NCBI GenBank assembly: GCA_018257865.1
Contig: JAEUBA010000024.1
Span: forward strand, 62,001-126,000
Source: Stereocaulon alpinum
Lineage: Eukaryota; Ascomycota; Lecanoromycetes; Lecanorales; Stereocaulaceae
Direction: 5' to 3'
DNA: 64,000 nucleotides
The notes under the pieces are model-generated. The model worked only from the letters and a program-made list of their open reading frames with translations, had not been told where the DNA came from and did no database searches. A program made the position numbers and the translations under genes. The first letter of the stretch is position 1, and every line of letters starts with the position of its first letter. Of this stretch, positions 9,267 through 22,347 are shown in pieces.

Positions 9267-12162
9267 CGTTGAATCATGGATGGCTAAATTAGCTACCTGT
9301 CGGTCCCCCCCAAATCAAGATTCGCCCCTGATCGCTGGGTGGTGCAACGAATTGGTTAGCACATGAAAAGCAGAGCGAACATTATAGACAACAAACAAAC
9401 ATTTAGCAGTAGCTCGCGAAGTAGCAACCGCCATCCACGATCTACTTATAGGCGTGCGATAATCCACAAGGTCTCTAAGCTGAAGAACCTGTGACGGGGC
9501 AGTGCTATGCATGCCGCAAATCTGCCTAAGCTAGGTCTACGTGAGGACTAGTGTTTTCGCCTTACTCACGATTCAGGCAAGTGGGGCGCGTCGATCTTGG
9601 AGCTGAGCACACCTCTAAGTCTGGTCATCACCCTGACAGCTGTGAGCAAATTTCAGAGCCACGGTTTTGCATTCGAATTGTCTGAACTTAGACTGATACA
9701 AACAATTGCAACATTGAATCCAGAGAATATGACATGAGAGATCGCCTGTAAGGCAAGCACCTAAGTCGTGAAATTGTGCCTTCGATCACCATGCGTTCGA
9801 ACACCTGCCCCTGGACTCCTTCCGGGGGGCCCGGCTAGGTCAATGATGACAGTAGTATGACGCAACGTCTGCAAGTATTTCAGGTATTAATTAGTTGTCT
9901 CGAAATCTCGTGCAATGCGAACATAGTACGAGGACGAGTATCACATTCGCGTTCGAATTACAATTTGTTTTGTCGTTGCGTGCTATATAGACATTGCTCC
10001 TATTTCCCAGTCTCAACAAAAGTACATCTCTATCGGCGGTAAATTCAGCACGCATACTGAGTATGAGCTCAGCTCTCGAAATGCTTTCGAGCTATCAATG
10101 ACGGGACTAACGAATTGCAGTGCGACAGTTCTGTGTAAAAGGATTAGAGCATTCCTTTCTGTCACCACGCGATCGTGAGTTTCGCAGATCCGACGCACGC
10201 GCTGCCTTGATGCTTGCATACATCACATTCTATTATGAAATTCATACAAAGTGCGCCGATCTCATTCACGATCTTACTCCAAGATCCGCTCTATGACTTC
10301 AAAACCATAATGATATCTCAGACCTCTTTATCTGTCGAGTTACGTTGTATGGATATGACGCTGCAATCAAATCTTATAGACATCAAGAATTTCTAGTAAG
10401 ATCACTAGTCAGAATAAAGCTCTCATCATATGATGCCTACAGGAAACACTTGATATTCATGGACAGAACACGGGCAAAAAAGAAAAGAAAAGGGCAACGA
10501 CCTAGAAGGGGGTTGTAGTCAACCTTTTGAGATTTTCGAATTGTCGCTATATATTGGTAATAAACTTGATACCGTTGTAGAGAGATCGACCCGACCTCCA
10601 CGTACCAAGCTTCAGGGCGTTATCAGCACCAGGTCTGTTGGTTGAGATGCCACGTATAGGAGACCTGATTGGAGGTGGCTAGGGATTCGAAGGCTGACGA
10701 CGGATCGAGACAAGGAACACTCTACTTGACCAGGAAATAGGGATCAGCTATGTCAACGCAGCAGATGGGACTACAAGTTTTAAGCTTCTTTTCAAGACAG
10801 TGGTAATAGATGCTCAAGTGGCCACTACATGAAGAGAAGTCTAGGAGACGACCTACACAGCGTCCCTAAAAACAGAATAAATAGATTGGAGCATGTAAAA
10901 TGGAAGATTATCTTCCAAAGAGATGAGTGCGCTTCCAGCTTTCTACGCGCATGGCCAAGTTGTATTGAGAGACGCCGCAGACCCTTTTTTGACCTTGATA
11001 TCTTCGTGAAGTTATCCGAATAGCTGAGTGAGTTGTTTTAACCATGTCTTTAGTTTCAATATGTCAACATCAACTGCATACTGCTCAAAAGTTCTATGCA
11101 AATGATAGTCTTGCTCTAGCAGACATTTATAGAGACAGCTAAGCATAGCTTCTACAAGTGCGCTACTGCACTATCGATGTAAGTGGCGCCAAATGAATGC
11201 ATGAGATCAAGGAATGAAGGAACAAGTCCATAAGGACATTATTATTCCTGTTGTGAGCACGAGCCTATATGCTTCCACAGCGCTTTCGTCCGATGGACGA
11301 CTACATAATTCTACTTCGCCCCTCCCACCGCGAGCGCGGCGTTTTCAATATCCACGTACTAAGCTCTTGTAAGTCTGACTGATATCAATAGTTCAGCACT
11401 TACCTTGCATATGTTGTGAAGTTAGAGTCTCTCGAGACTACGCCGGAAAAACCTTGTAGCAAGCCTACCTCACAGCTGAGGCAAACAACATCATGACTAC
11501 GATTAACGGGTACGTTTTTATGTGCATCTCGAGTAGGTCTGGTAGGATCTGCATCCTGTAGGATCTTGTTGAGGGAAGGGTTTTCCGCTTGAAATCCATC
11601 AATCGAAATGGAACGCATTCGATTGGCTCGAGTAATCTGCTTGACCGATTCAACGGAAAGGATTTCACCACACCCTGTCATATTTCCTTTTTGCAGGACA
11701 GGGACAATATGAAGTCAGCTTGCCATATGCTCTTCACGGTCAAGCCAAACACATTATTCACTCAAAGCTGATCCGACAACATATCCGGATATGATGTTTT
11801 TATAAGCTGTTTATTAGCGTGTGTCCCAGATATCTGGATACGTTAGTCGTACCGTGGTCCGTATCTGTGAATGAGGAGCTCAATACGTATACCCGCGATC
11901 CATCTAACAACGCACATACCCACTACTTCCTCAGCCGCAACGATCAAACTTTGCTATTTAGTCTCTATCTTTGACGACTCTTTTACTCTTCTACGGTGTT
12001 CATATCAGTAAACAGCTTGTAACACATTCATACCTTCGTCTTTCGCGAAAGACATCACAGCTGTGTCCGAAAGCATAGCTCCAACATAAACGATAACCTC
12101 CTTGCCCGAATTCCGATTACGGTTGAAGCTCTATTCCTGGTGAGTATCTCGAGATTCCTTCA
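9267..12162. other. gene-free stretch, 2.9 kb
   Basis: Only short open frames, with no recognisable domain, spliced partner, RNA gene or clear terminal repeat. It separates the caspase-like gene from two broken genes and is probably decayed repeat or intergenic DNA. Confidence 0.45.
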
Positions 12163-13264
12163 ATGCAGTATTCTGCCATGACTAGGATGCAAAGGTTCCA
12201 GAGGCTAAGGCGTCGCCAGTGCCCTCTCGGAATTGCAATACGAAACATCTACTTCCATCCTCTTTCCAAATTTCCGGGCCCTAAAACATGGGCCGCGACC
12301 GAATTGCCCTACATCTTCTCCTTGATTAGCGGCAGGCAGGTGAAAGACCAGCAGAAATTGTATAGCCGATATGGCGACGTCATCCGGATTGGACCCAATG
12401 AGATCTCCTTCGCGAAGGAAGAAGCCTGGCATGATATATAAAAACATCGGCCAGGCCACTTGCCAGTGACGAAGGACAGAACTTGGTATATAGGTATCTC
12501 AATGCAGCCCAGAACTGACCAATCCAATTGACGTGCGACTAATCTACATATTGACAGCACCCAACGACATGCCCCAAAATATCGTCACAAGCAATGATCC
12601 TACTGTCCATACGCGAATGCGTAGACTGCTCGGCAACTCTTCCTCGGAGAGATCGCTTCGAAGCCAACATTCAACAATAGAATACTATGCAGATCTCTTG
12701 ATACATAGAATCCGTGCCTTAGCAGAAGGGTCCAACAGTCACAAGATTGGCACTGTGATCGACATAGTAGACTGGACAAACTTCTTCACAGTTGACGTCA
12801 TGGCGAGCTTGCTGTTGGCGAATCATTCGACCGTCTCCAGAACAGCGCGTATCATCCTTGGGTCAAGGATCTGTTCAATTTCCTCCAGGGTATGGACTAT
12901 GCGGCCGCCACGAGATTCTAGCCATCCGTCGAATGGCTCTTCAAGAAGTCGTTACCAAAGAGCGTGATGGAGTTGCAACGCAAGCATACCGAGGATCAAT
13001 CGCAGATTGGACCTGAAAAGGGAAAGGCCGGACTTTCTGACACCATTCATGAAGGACAACGCGAATTGTGAGAACATGTCTCTTGGAGAAATCGAATCTA
13101 CACTTGCCATTTTAATAGTTGCAGGCTCAGAAGCTACTTCTACGACACCCTGCGGCATCCTCAATCACCTTGTCCAACCCAAGAATAAAGCAGTCCTACA
13201 AAAGTTAGTGTCTGAATTACGGGGTAGCTTCAAACGGGAAGAGGAGATTCCAGATCACGGGTAG
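12163..13264 (+). pseudogene. cytochrome P450 relic (N-terminal half)
   Basis: Four pieces in differing frames match successive parts of a fungal P450. They are: the proline-rich entry region (IYFHPLSKFPGPK) and YGDVIRIGPNEISF at 12163-12441; an arginine-rich C-helix region (HTRMRRLL) and VDWTNFFTVDVMASL at 12533-12830; a run starting HPWVKDLFNFLQGMDYA around 12853, cut by a TAG; and the I-helix AGSEATSTT at 13007-13264. In-frame stops (TAA directly after WHDI) and frameshifts separate them. The ExxR helix and the haem-cysteine loop are missing altogether. The relic stops 170 bases short of the convergent phosphatase. Non-functional as a P450. Confidence 0.8.
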
Positions 13265-13434
13265 CTGTTATGGTCGAAGTATGTTCAGCGGCGTTTTCGT
13301 CTATTTAAGATTGCCAAAGAGGGTCTAGACTGTTAGGCAGTAATCACATCAGGTGTAAGTATTGATGTGCATTTCCCATCTTCTTAGAGGATTCATAAAT
13401 CCCATTAGTCTTCCAGCTACTCTCACTCACCCCT

Positions 13435-15054
13435 TCAACCAGAGATAGTCCCATCAAAATCCCGCCCACTAGTCGGGTTCGAAACAGTATAGTTTGCAAA
13501 ACAAGCATACTGATAATTAGCCAACTTATCCGCATTCGCCTGGCTCTGCATAAACTTGTCCATCGCACACATCCCATCCGTTCTGCCCTCACAAGCGCCG
13601 CCACGAATAGTGTTCAGCGGTAAGATACCGTTATTGACACGCATGCGTATGAACTTGTGGGTAGCGTTTGCGGCATTGTAACCATACTGGCTTGGGTAGT
13701 ACTGAGTCCTATGACTCGATACGGCGGTGGGGTTAGCGGAGGTGCAGCCGATGACTTCTGTGACGAGTCGTCCGCCGAAGGGTGTCAGTTTGGACAGAAT
13801 GAAAGGGCGATTGGGGTCCGGAGGGACTTGAGTTAATGTGGGTGGATTGTGAAAGTAGTCGATAGACAGTGCGGTAAGGACGGAGATTATGATATCGTCG
13901 TGACTGAAGTCGGCGTAGAATGCTTGATTGAGAGGGAATTGAGCCGCGTTGTTATCGATCGTGTAGTTGACCGAAGAATTAGAAGATGTAATGTACTGAT
14001 GTTGAAGGCGGGCGAAAAGTTCCTGGACGTATCCGATACCTTGTGCACGACCTGTGGGGTTGCCGTAGGCATAGTCGAAATAGTATACCAAATCTAGCGT
14101 GTTTTCGAAGCTCTCCCATTCTACCTGCGTAAAAAGGTAGCAGAAGTCGGACATGCCGAGATAGCCATCCTCGTAGGCGCAGATACTTTGCATGGCATAC
14201 GTATCATTGGTGGTGAAGGTGAAGTTCTTAGGCGCGTACTGTTGCATGCGGGCTGTGGCATTTTTTAGGTACTTGGGGATATAAGCGTATAAGTCACTGT
14301 CTCCTATATATCCGATGATGTCGTCATTGTCATTGGTGCAGCTGTCGTACGATGCGAGGGTGTTGTTCTCAACTCCACCTTCGGGAATGATGACTAGGTT
14401 AAAAGGAGTTGAGGCGTTGGTAATGTTGGGATTTGGCACTATGTCGAAGCTGGGTCCGAAGAATCCAAGCGCCCAATTGATCTCACTGTTGTAAATCCGA
14501 GACTGGGACGTCGTTCGAAGTACGGGCTTCGGCCTAGCAGTGCCGTTCGCGAAGCTGGCATTGTACGCAAGTTATCCAACAGTTGCATTGTAAAGCGTCC
14601 TGCCGTATCGATTCCAGAATGTGACACCAGCCATGAACTCAGACGAAGCTCCCAGGCCCGTCAAGTAGCCTTCTGACATTTGGTAACGATAGCTGTTGAG
14701 AAAGGCCAATGGACCAGTGAATTTGCTTGTGCTGGCTTTGGTGAAATTAAGCACCTTCGATGCAAAACGCTCGTCATTGCCTCCATCATCGGCACCGCTG
14801 GTGGGGAAACGGTTGGCGTGTCGTTGGAGCAGATGTACCTGTTCAACCTGGCAGCCCGACGGCAGTCCAACATCTACTACATGAAAGTAGTCCTCAGGGT
14901 TGTCCGAGTATGGTGAGATCTGACCCCAGTATTGTGAGATGGTACTCAGGTCTGTAAGTAGATTGGCAGGCCCGGATGCTTGTCGTGGAAAGCTGCGCGC
15001 TTGTACAGCTACTGCAGCCAAGACCATCGCAAGGATTGACAGCATAATGACCAT
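13435..15054 (-). pseudogene. histidine acid phosphatase with one in-frame stop
   Basis: One continuous reading frame of 540 codons is interrupted only by TAA at 14572-14574 (codon 161). The signal peptide (residues 1-19) is followed by the histidine-phosphatase clan-2 signature LLQRHANRFPT (R78, H79, R82) and, after the stop, the second catalytic signature FSHDDIIIS (His about 385, Asp 386). Many NxT/S sites suggest a secreted glycoprotein such as acid phosphatase or phytase releasing phosphate outside the cell. The bases beyond the stop encode the expected family sequence without loss (LAYNASFANGTARPKP…). A CAA (Gln) to TAA change would explain the break. No acceptable intron removes it. 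Either a recently broken gene, an allele-specific null, or a base-calling error. Confidence 0.85.
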
Positions 15055-16385
15055 AGGCTGTACTAACTTCCTGGTAATTGTGAGTAATGAAAAATTGTAG
15101 CGAAGTACCCCATTCTGTGGGCTGGGCTTTTATAGGAAGCTGCCACACCATTGCTGGGTTCTAATCGATCAGCAGTCGCCGAGATATGCAAGGAAATTCG
15201 AGCCGCCACAAGCAATAATGCAGCCTAGAGAATACTATTGGGAAGCTATGTGGACTAATGTAGAAGTTTCTCGGCTGGACATGACGAAGTTTGATAGGAG
15301 AGATATCCGCCTAACTGTATCGGGCAAGTGGGAATCTCGAATGTGGGGAATAGATCGACAAAGGGAAGTCACGTTTTCGAGAGACTGGCTCAGAGTTGAT
15401 TCGCAGGATACTCGGGAATTGTATAGACTAGACATCGGCCGCAAGGTGCTCCAGCGACGGCTGGAAATCGATCGAGAGATCCAGTAAATCAACACCCACG
15501 TGGGTTTCGGTCGCATGGTGCAAGGGCGATTTGAGGACCTTGTAAGGCCTCGACTTTTGAAGGAGGACGAGCTCCCCAATGGATGCCCCACGCGTTACAC
15601 CATACTAATCCGCAAACACCTACCTCTGCAAAATGCTCGCCTTGGCATTGTGAGTGACCCACTAGCATGACAAGCTCGAGATTTCGATTATTCTTAACAG
15701 AGAACGATAGCCAGAGGACTTGAGAATCCTCTGATGGAAAAACAAGCATTCCAAACGGTATTGGGCCCTCATGGCGCCATCAAACCTAACAGATACTCCA
15801 CCAAACCTACCCAACTGTTCTCAGAACTTTTGAGTGTGTTCAATGAGACCTCAACCCCGGACCCTCGGCCTCACGCGCCCCGACACACCGACACACCGAC
15901 ACACCGACCCAAGCTTTCCCCAAAGTAGTTGAGAGCCCTCAGGTTTCGATATTTTGTCCTTTGAATATCTAGGGTCCCAGCACCTGGTTCTACGGGAGAG
16001 AGTGAGAGGTAGGTGTTTTAGAGGATGATAGAGGGTGCTATAGGAGGTGGGGTGTTAGTCGGAGGGTAGGTTTGGTGGAGGTTGTAGGAGCAAGGAAAAG
16101 GTAAGGTAGTTTCCATTGAGTCTTGGATGTAGTAAGTCTGTCATTATTTCTGATCCGGTATTAATATGGTATGTATGGTACTGCAAACCTCTTCACAAGA
16201 GAAGTCGCAGGAATCGCCTAATCGTACTATGTCCCTCCCTGAATATATGAGAATGCAAGCGCTATGCATCCGTCCAACCTCGCTCAAACGCCATGCTAGA
16301 ATGTGTCTGTATGCCGAATGTGCAGTGCCCGTATATCAACGCGCTCATAGCCTCCCCAAAATCGAACAGAGCCCACAAATCCCTC
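15055..16385. other. intergenic, 1.3 kb
   Basis: Upstream of the acid phosphatase relic and downstream of SSK1. The 89-codon frame at 15218-15487 has no recognisable domain. The only structure I see is the short tandem repeat at 15880-15908. The minus-strand promoter of the phosphatase presumably lies just after 15054. Confidence 0.45.
15880..15908 (+). repeat. 8-bp tandem repeat (CCGACACA)n
   Basis: About three and a half copies of CCGACACA in non-coding DNA. Confidence 0.7.
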
Positions 16386-18700
16386 TCAGGGCCTCCCGGC
16401 AACTTCGTTTCCACTCCCCGAATCACCATTGGTGTCAGTGCTTGTACCAGTGTCCTCACTACTAGCCTTGTTCTCCTTGACCAAAGCAAGGGTCATTTTC
16501 TCCTTCTCCTTTTTGCCACCTCCAGCCTGCACCTTACCGTTCATAGCCTTGGGCGATTTGCCAGTACCGGTGTTTTGGCCGGCAGCTTTCTCGGCCGCTT
16601 TTGTCTGAGAGAAGTCCTTCCATTTGCGCCAGCCGTCGAAGTCGATGAGTGCTTGCATGCAACCCCATTCCATTACTTTGCGAGTTAGCCATTCGAAGTT
16701 GACAGGCTATGATGGGATCAGTATTGCTGGAATAGTCAACGTTGTGAAGGAGGGTGACATGGGCTTACCTTTGTCAAAAAGTCGTTGCAACCTGCCGCCA
16801 ACGCCTCATGCCTATCGCTCTGCAGCGAACTAGCTGTCAACGCAACGATGATGACCGGGCTTTTGAAAAGCGCGGTATTCATGAGACTATCCTCGATACC
16901 CGGCACTCGGTCAACGCCGACGCCTTCGCCATTTGCGAACGTTGGTGTGCTCGAGGCGCTGTTGGAAAAGACACCGATGCTGTTGACGCGCTCAAGTCTT
17001 CGGATTTCTTTGGTAGCGTCTAGCCCGTTCATGACTGGGAGCTGAATATCCATTAGCACCAAATGAAATCCTCCCTCTCGCCATTTGGTGACGGCGTCTT
17101 TCCCGTTCATAGCCGTGCTCCAGCGAACTTTTAATCTTTTCATGAAAGCTTCGAGCAGGCGCAAGTTGATGATGTTGTCTTCAACAATGAGAACATTAAT
17201 GGGAGGGACTGCGCCATCGCGGACAGATCCTGGAGCTGCCGAACTTTGCTCGATGCCTTTCTTAGAGCGTTTGGTAACAGGCACTTTCGGTCGGGGGCCC
17301 GGAGAGGATGCGCGGGGTAGAGGTGGTGTAACGGCTTTACGAGATGACAACTCTTCAGGTATTGGTGGTGTGGGGAGTGGTTGTGGATTTGAGGATTTGA
17401 GATTGTCTGCCTGGTGTCAGCAGTGCTTGATCTACTGTCGAGGAGCTGTATGCTAACCGTGGGTTGGAGCATTGCCAGCTCCTTGTAGGACTGTGGGTGA
17501 GGAGGTATGTTGGCGGCCGTATTTGGGTCTATGTTGTGAGTGCCTGGCTATGCGTGCGCCTGGAGAGGGGAGGTTGGGAATCTGTCCGGTGGTAAGGACG
17601 CCAATTGAATGGGCAACTGGGTGGTGGGAGACCCCTTGTGCGCTGGAAACGGAGAGGTTCGAAGGAAGATGCGGTGAGTGCGGGCCTTGTAGAGGCATAG
17701 GTGGGAAATAATCAGTGCCATTCTCGCGAGGTCGAAGGTCGTCATGTAGGTAGTATGGCATGGCCAGGTGTGGAGAATGTTTGGGTGTCCGCCGTTGGGG
17801 GACATCGATGATGAGGGCCTCCTCCACTGATTGCCCGCCTGGGTAATGAAGCTCGAGTATCTTTGAAACGCTTTCTTCGGGACCCAGAATGCGCTCAGTC
17901 TGTGAATGCCTGCCCGAAGGACGCCGATATAAGATTCGTAGCGTAACATCCGGTGAATCGAAGTTTCGTCCCAACGAATTGGCGTACTTCTTCAGTATCA
18001 TATCCCTTACATCATCCACCAAGTCCTCTTCATTGATTACCACTTGTGTAGCAGACGATCCTGGCCTTTTCACCCATATCTTCTTGTGTTGCTGCATCTT
18101 AGCAGGGGCTAGAGCTTCGCCGAAGTAGTCCGTAGCCGTCGGCCGCAACTGCGGGCTCTCGGACTGGGACAGGCTGGTTATGAGGCGCGATTGGCTGTCA
18201 TGTGCAAGAGATTGCCTCCTGTCTGCTATGCCTGGCCGTTGTGAAGTAATGGTGGATCCAGCATCTGGTTCAGCCAAGTGTCCCGGGTCCCTCGCAGTTA
18301 CCCCTCCCACCTCACCACCCCTCGATTGCGGTGTCGGTGCCTCAACAGTCAATGTAGGGTTTTCTTTCTCCAATGGTGATGGCTGCGGTAATCCTCGTCC
18401 TTCAATGCTTGTATCTGGTGACTGCTCTAGATCCCCCCTGCCTAGGCTTTCTGTCTCGATTGGAGTGAGAGGCGGGAGTTGTGGAGGGACCTCTTTCTCT
18501 TCGTAGACCGGTATAGTGAACGGAGATTTCTTAGTCTTCAGTCGAAGGGAGGACTTGCTCACGCTATGGCCGTCCGCAGGAGTATCGCCTGTGGGAGTAG
18601 CTTCGAACACGGAGGTTTTGGGCGACTTGGGCGACTTGGGGGACGAGAGTGTAGAACTTCGGCGGAATAGTGGTTTCAGACGCGCTTTCAGGTCGCCCAT
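16386..18700 (-). CDS. SSK1: Ssk1-type response regulator (HOG osmosensing pathway)
   Basis: Three exons, complement(join(16386..16706,16769..17406,17458..18700)), 733 residues; introns of 62 and 51 bp with GTAAGC and GTTAGC donors. The N-terminus (MGDLKARLKPLFRRSS) and a long Ser/Pro-rich region precede a receiver domain at about 480-660. Receiver residues are visible: the acidic pair in VLIVEDN (E490, D491), the phospho-acceptor D534 in LVLMDIQLP, and the conserved Lys 627 in DFLTK, which is the last codon before the second intron, followed by PVNFEWL. An insert after LERVNSIGVFS is typical of fungal Ssk1. It receives phosphate from the Ypd1 phosphotransfer protein and, unphosphorylated, activates the Ssk2-type MAPKKK. 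Cytosolic. Confidence 0.92.
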
Positions 18701-19277
18701 TACAAAATCTTCACATTCTTCCTCTCCTCCTCTCTGCGTGTGAAGTTAGTAGCATGTCGCCATTCTCCAGGTAATGTTGAAGCCGCGTTGCTTGTAATTG
18801 CTTTTCCGGCTAATGCTTGTCATGCGCGATCCGTCAGCGCCACACTTGATTGAGCCCAGGAAACGTGTTGACCGTTGAAACACGGCTTTCACACGCTTAT
18901 AGTACAGGTGAAGTGATCTAGGGATAGTACAATACGAAGGATATTGATCATCTACGGGAGAGATTGCACGAGGCTTGGAGGATAGTACAGGCTTTTTAGG
19001 GTCAATTTCCATATTAATCATTATTACCAAGGAACTTTCCATGAACATGCAGCCGTTGGTGATCCTTGCACTGATCGTCGTATTTAAGCATTGTTTAGGG
19101 AGGTCCAGGAGATCCAGGCCCCCCCCAAAGACCCCGGAAATAGCTCATTGGAAGCCCTAATTTCTTCGGCTGGAACCCGACGGATAAGGTAGATAGTTCT
19201 ACCCAAGGATCTGTCCCGAGCGCGACTGCCTTCCAAAGAACTTTCTATAGCGGCACCGGGCGGCCTGTTCGTGGGCC
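18701..19277. other. intergenic, SSK1 promoter side
   Basis: Between the stop of the spermidine-synthase-like gene and the SSK1 start, both on the minus strand. No open frame of interest; presumed SSK1 promoter and leader. Confidence 0.5.
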
Positions 19278-21204
19278 TTACCAATTTTCCCAAACGACGT
19301 CTGGTAGCACATTCCTCATCACATACCAATGCCCAATCGCACTACGCATCTGAGATGCTTCCAATCCGCTAGTCTGGCCTCTTCGTATTATGTCATCCTT
19401 CCCACGAGATATCTTTTCGTAGAACGTCTCGTCAACCTCATGCTGCGGTACAAGATGCTGTCGCCTTGCAGGACTTTCAAGAAAATCTGACTCTACCGCT
19501 TCTCGGAATCTAAAAGGCCCCGGAGATTTTCTACAGAACATCACGACGTTGGTATAATCCTCCGTGCCCATAGGTATCGGCAAAGGCGTTTCTCGAAACA
19601 AACGACAGCTGGGAAACACGAACATTGCCGTGGTGATGGCCGAGAGGGCAGACGGGAGAAGCAGATCTCCAGCGTAATTCTAGAATCGTGTCAGCTCTCA
19701 TTCCACTAAGGTGAACCGAACACTATCAACTAGCGTCATCTTACGATAGCAATGACTCCTTCTGGGCTCAACAGCTCCCTCAAATCCACGAGAAATTCTC
19801 TAGTGAAGAGGTCGATGGGTTCAGCACCGCCAGTGAAAACATCATGAATGATGTAGTTATACGTTTTTCTGTTCGGAAAGGGTGTTTGCATACCACCCAC
19901 AACCTCGACTGCGTCGCCGATGATTGATGTAAGATTCTGTGGTAAGTTGAAGTATTTGTAGGCAAAATCAACCACCACTGGATCAATCTCGACTGTCGTG
20001 GTGTGAACGCCGTGAGCGACGAGAGCAGATGGCGCCGTGCCGATGCCGAGTCCACTGAACGTTGATAGCGTCAGTGCAACCCCATCGAATGATCGGGATA
20101 CACATACATGATAAGGGCGTGTTCTTCATTCCCAGTCATAGATTGGGAAGATTCAGTTTCCACCAGTCTTACTGCTTCAAGCATTACAAAGATGGCGTAG
20201 ATTGGTTCGTTCAATACTGAGGGGTGTCCTTTGGGCTTATTCAACCATTCTCCGCCGAGCAGACTATGATCGCACCGCATTGCTCGAAATCCAGCTCTGG
20301 TGTTGTCCAGTACAGATATGTAACCTGTCAAAGACTCTTGGCGAGCCACCAACGAGTACCCTTCAGCATACAGGGTGGCATTCAAGACAGCAGTGTTGTA
20401 TGTCAACGGTAGATGGGGGTTGACGAAGATAACATGTAGCAGAGGTATGATGCCGACGAATGCTAATCGCTTCAGGGAGCGCTCAAGTGTGGCGAACAAC
20501 ATCGAAATGGCAGCTTGCAACCCAAATCGACTGAAAAGTGCACTTGTACCAGACCACACGGCAATGAGCTGTGGCATCCTAGCACTTGCGGCATTTTGTA
20601 TACTGTTCATAAAGCCGTAAGACATTATGGTCAGGCAGACTTGCCATCTGCGTAGACCGCCGAATATTGGTAGTAAAGTGTCTACCACTCCAACTGTAAA
20701 CCAAAGCTTCTGTCCTTTGTCGAGACAATTCAAGAAAGACAGGTAGAGAAGCGGCAAAGAAGTGAGAAGTGTGGTGAAGATGGGGCCCAATTTGGGGCCA
20801 ATACCGCTGAAATTGAAGAGATACGCTTGAATGGCAGGGACGCAAGTTCCAAACATGGGTAGGATTTCAGTCAGTCTCGCGACGTTGGTTTTGCTGAGAC
20901 AACTCATGGACAGCCATGCCAAGAACGCTGCCACAATTCCGGGTAACCGTATGTGGAGTCGTAGGAACGGCGCGAGCAGCTGTTGTGATGGCATTGCAAA
21001 CGAATTCACCAATGACGATGGCATTGAGCCATAGACGGGAGAGAGACATAGCGTGGACACCTCCGCGGACGTGGCGGTGATAGCTAATATCACGAACATT
21101 GTGAAGATGAGTCGAGCAATGGCCCAGAATGACATTGTCCGATCATTCCGGTCTGCCCTACGATCGTAAACTTTTGCATCAGTAATTTGACGATGAGAAT
21201 CCAT
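19278..21204 (-). CDS. multi-TM protein with spermine/spermidine synthase-like domain
   Basis: Three exons, complement(join(19278..19679,19745..20054,20108..21204)), 602 residues; introns of 65 and 53 bp. The N-terminal half has many hydrophobic segments (for example FWAIARLIFTMFVILAI and ILPMFGTCVPAIQAYLF), so it is membrane-embedded. The C-terminal half is a Rossmann-type aminopropyltransferase-like domain. It has the nucleoside-binding loop LIIGLGIGTAPS spanning the first exon junction, an acidic strand end TTTVEIDP, and YNYIIHDVFTGGAEP. The DxE-type polyamine-site residues are not obvious, so it may not make polyamines; similar membrane proteins in fungi are annotated only by this fold. 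It starts opposite the CCDC97-like gene and shares 425 bp of promoter. Confidence 0.75.
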
Positions 21205-21629
21205 GTCGACATGCTGTCTGCGAAGTTAATGCCAGCTCCAGCATCAGCGATTTCTGAATGTGAAGGATATTTGTACGAATTGGGCGCTGTTGACTTTCAC
21301 GGGTGATGTTATCTAGTTTGATCGATGCTGAAAGTAGAGCGTGTGTTCCAATATCATCAAGACCTAGACTCGGCATGTACAAATGCCTAAGAGGACATTT
21401 CATTGTCTCAAAACGTCTTGGGAAGAAGCTGCAATTAGCGCTATTGCCAGATAGGATGCTAGTATAGCGCTAGAACTAGTGCTGCCTCCTCGGCCCGACT
21501 GCAGATCATGAGCCCAACCAAGGGCGGCCATCGATCGCAGACCTTATCAGTCCTGGGAAGGTCAAGCAGCTGGCAGCTGTTCGACTAAATCAAACAAAGG
21601 TCAAACCAGAGATCTACGTTCTCACCATA
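21205..21629. promoter_or_regulatory. divergent intergenic (shared promoter region)
   Basis: 425 bp between two divergent starts. No specific binding site can be claimed; the layout alone suggests a shared promoter region. Confidence 0.4.
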
Positions 21630-22347
21630 ATGTCGCCGATTGCGACATCATTGCGGGTTGACTCAAATCGACACACACAAATGCATTCCCCCTCCTCGCA
21701 TGTCCAAATCGCTAGACGCCGTTCTCGATCCCCCGAGTCCAGGGCACGAATTACGGTCAAGAACCGCCGCAAGCACTACTTAGACACACACCCAGAGTAC
21801 TTCTCCTCTTCGTCGCTAGAACTTGCAGGTCTGCCGTTCACATTGGTCTGAACCGGCAGACAACTGATCATACCAAGATCCGCTTGCCTACGACCGTCTA
21901 GTCCGCCGCTTCCAGACAACATCCGAACGTGAAGCCGAGGGCCGTCAAAAGGGCTACTCTGGCATGCTAGAAGCAGACTTATGGCGCTCGGAGGCTAAGA
22001 TCGATGCCTTGGCGAATCCAGATGATGCGGCATTGATGCAATATAGGCGAGATGCTTCGGGTGGAATTGTAGCAGAGGAGAAGGATGAAATCCCAATGAA
22101 CAAAGAGGAAGGAATGCAGAGATGGAGGAAGGAGATGGAGCTAAGATTTCTGAAAGGTGATGATACCGACTTCGACTATAGGATAGTGGACGAGAGCGAG
22201 GAGTATGACGATAGAGGTATTGAGAATAGGGAAGAGGAGGAGAAGTGGTTCGAAGGCGAATCACCTGCATGGGTTCAAGAGGATGAGAACGGTACTCCAA
22301 CTGCCGACAAGGCTATAACAGGGCAGACTGGTGTACAAGACTACTGA
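21630..22347 (+). CDS. CCDC97-like protein (DUF2052 family)
   Basis: Two exons, join(21630..21828,21878..22347), 222 residues; 49-bp intron with weak donor GTCTGC and acceptor CCAAG. Across the junction it reads RRKHYLDTHPEYFSSSSLELA|DPLAYDRLVRRFQ. This is followed by REAEGRQKGYSGMLEADLWR and an acidic C-terminus with FLKGDDTDFDYRIVD. This order of blocks is that of the CCDC97 family. The human member is linked to the SF3B part of the U2 snRNP, so a nuclear splicing-associated role is plausible but inferred. The N-terminal 45 residues are basic and low-complexity. Confidence 0.75.

Noticed and set aside
14520..14640. An intron that would remove the phosphatase TAA
   Set aside because: The nearest GT…AG pair around the stop is about 26 bp, too short for splicing, and the bases on both sides encode conserved family sequence.
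15218..15487. 89-codon charged open frame
   Set aside because: No recognised domain, high Arg/Asp content in both strands, no splice partners.
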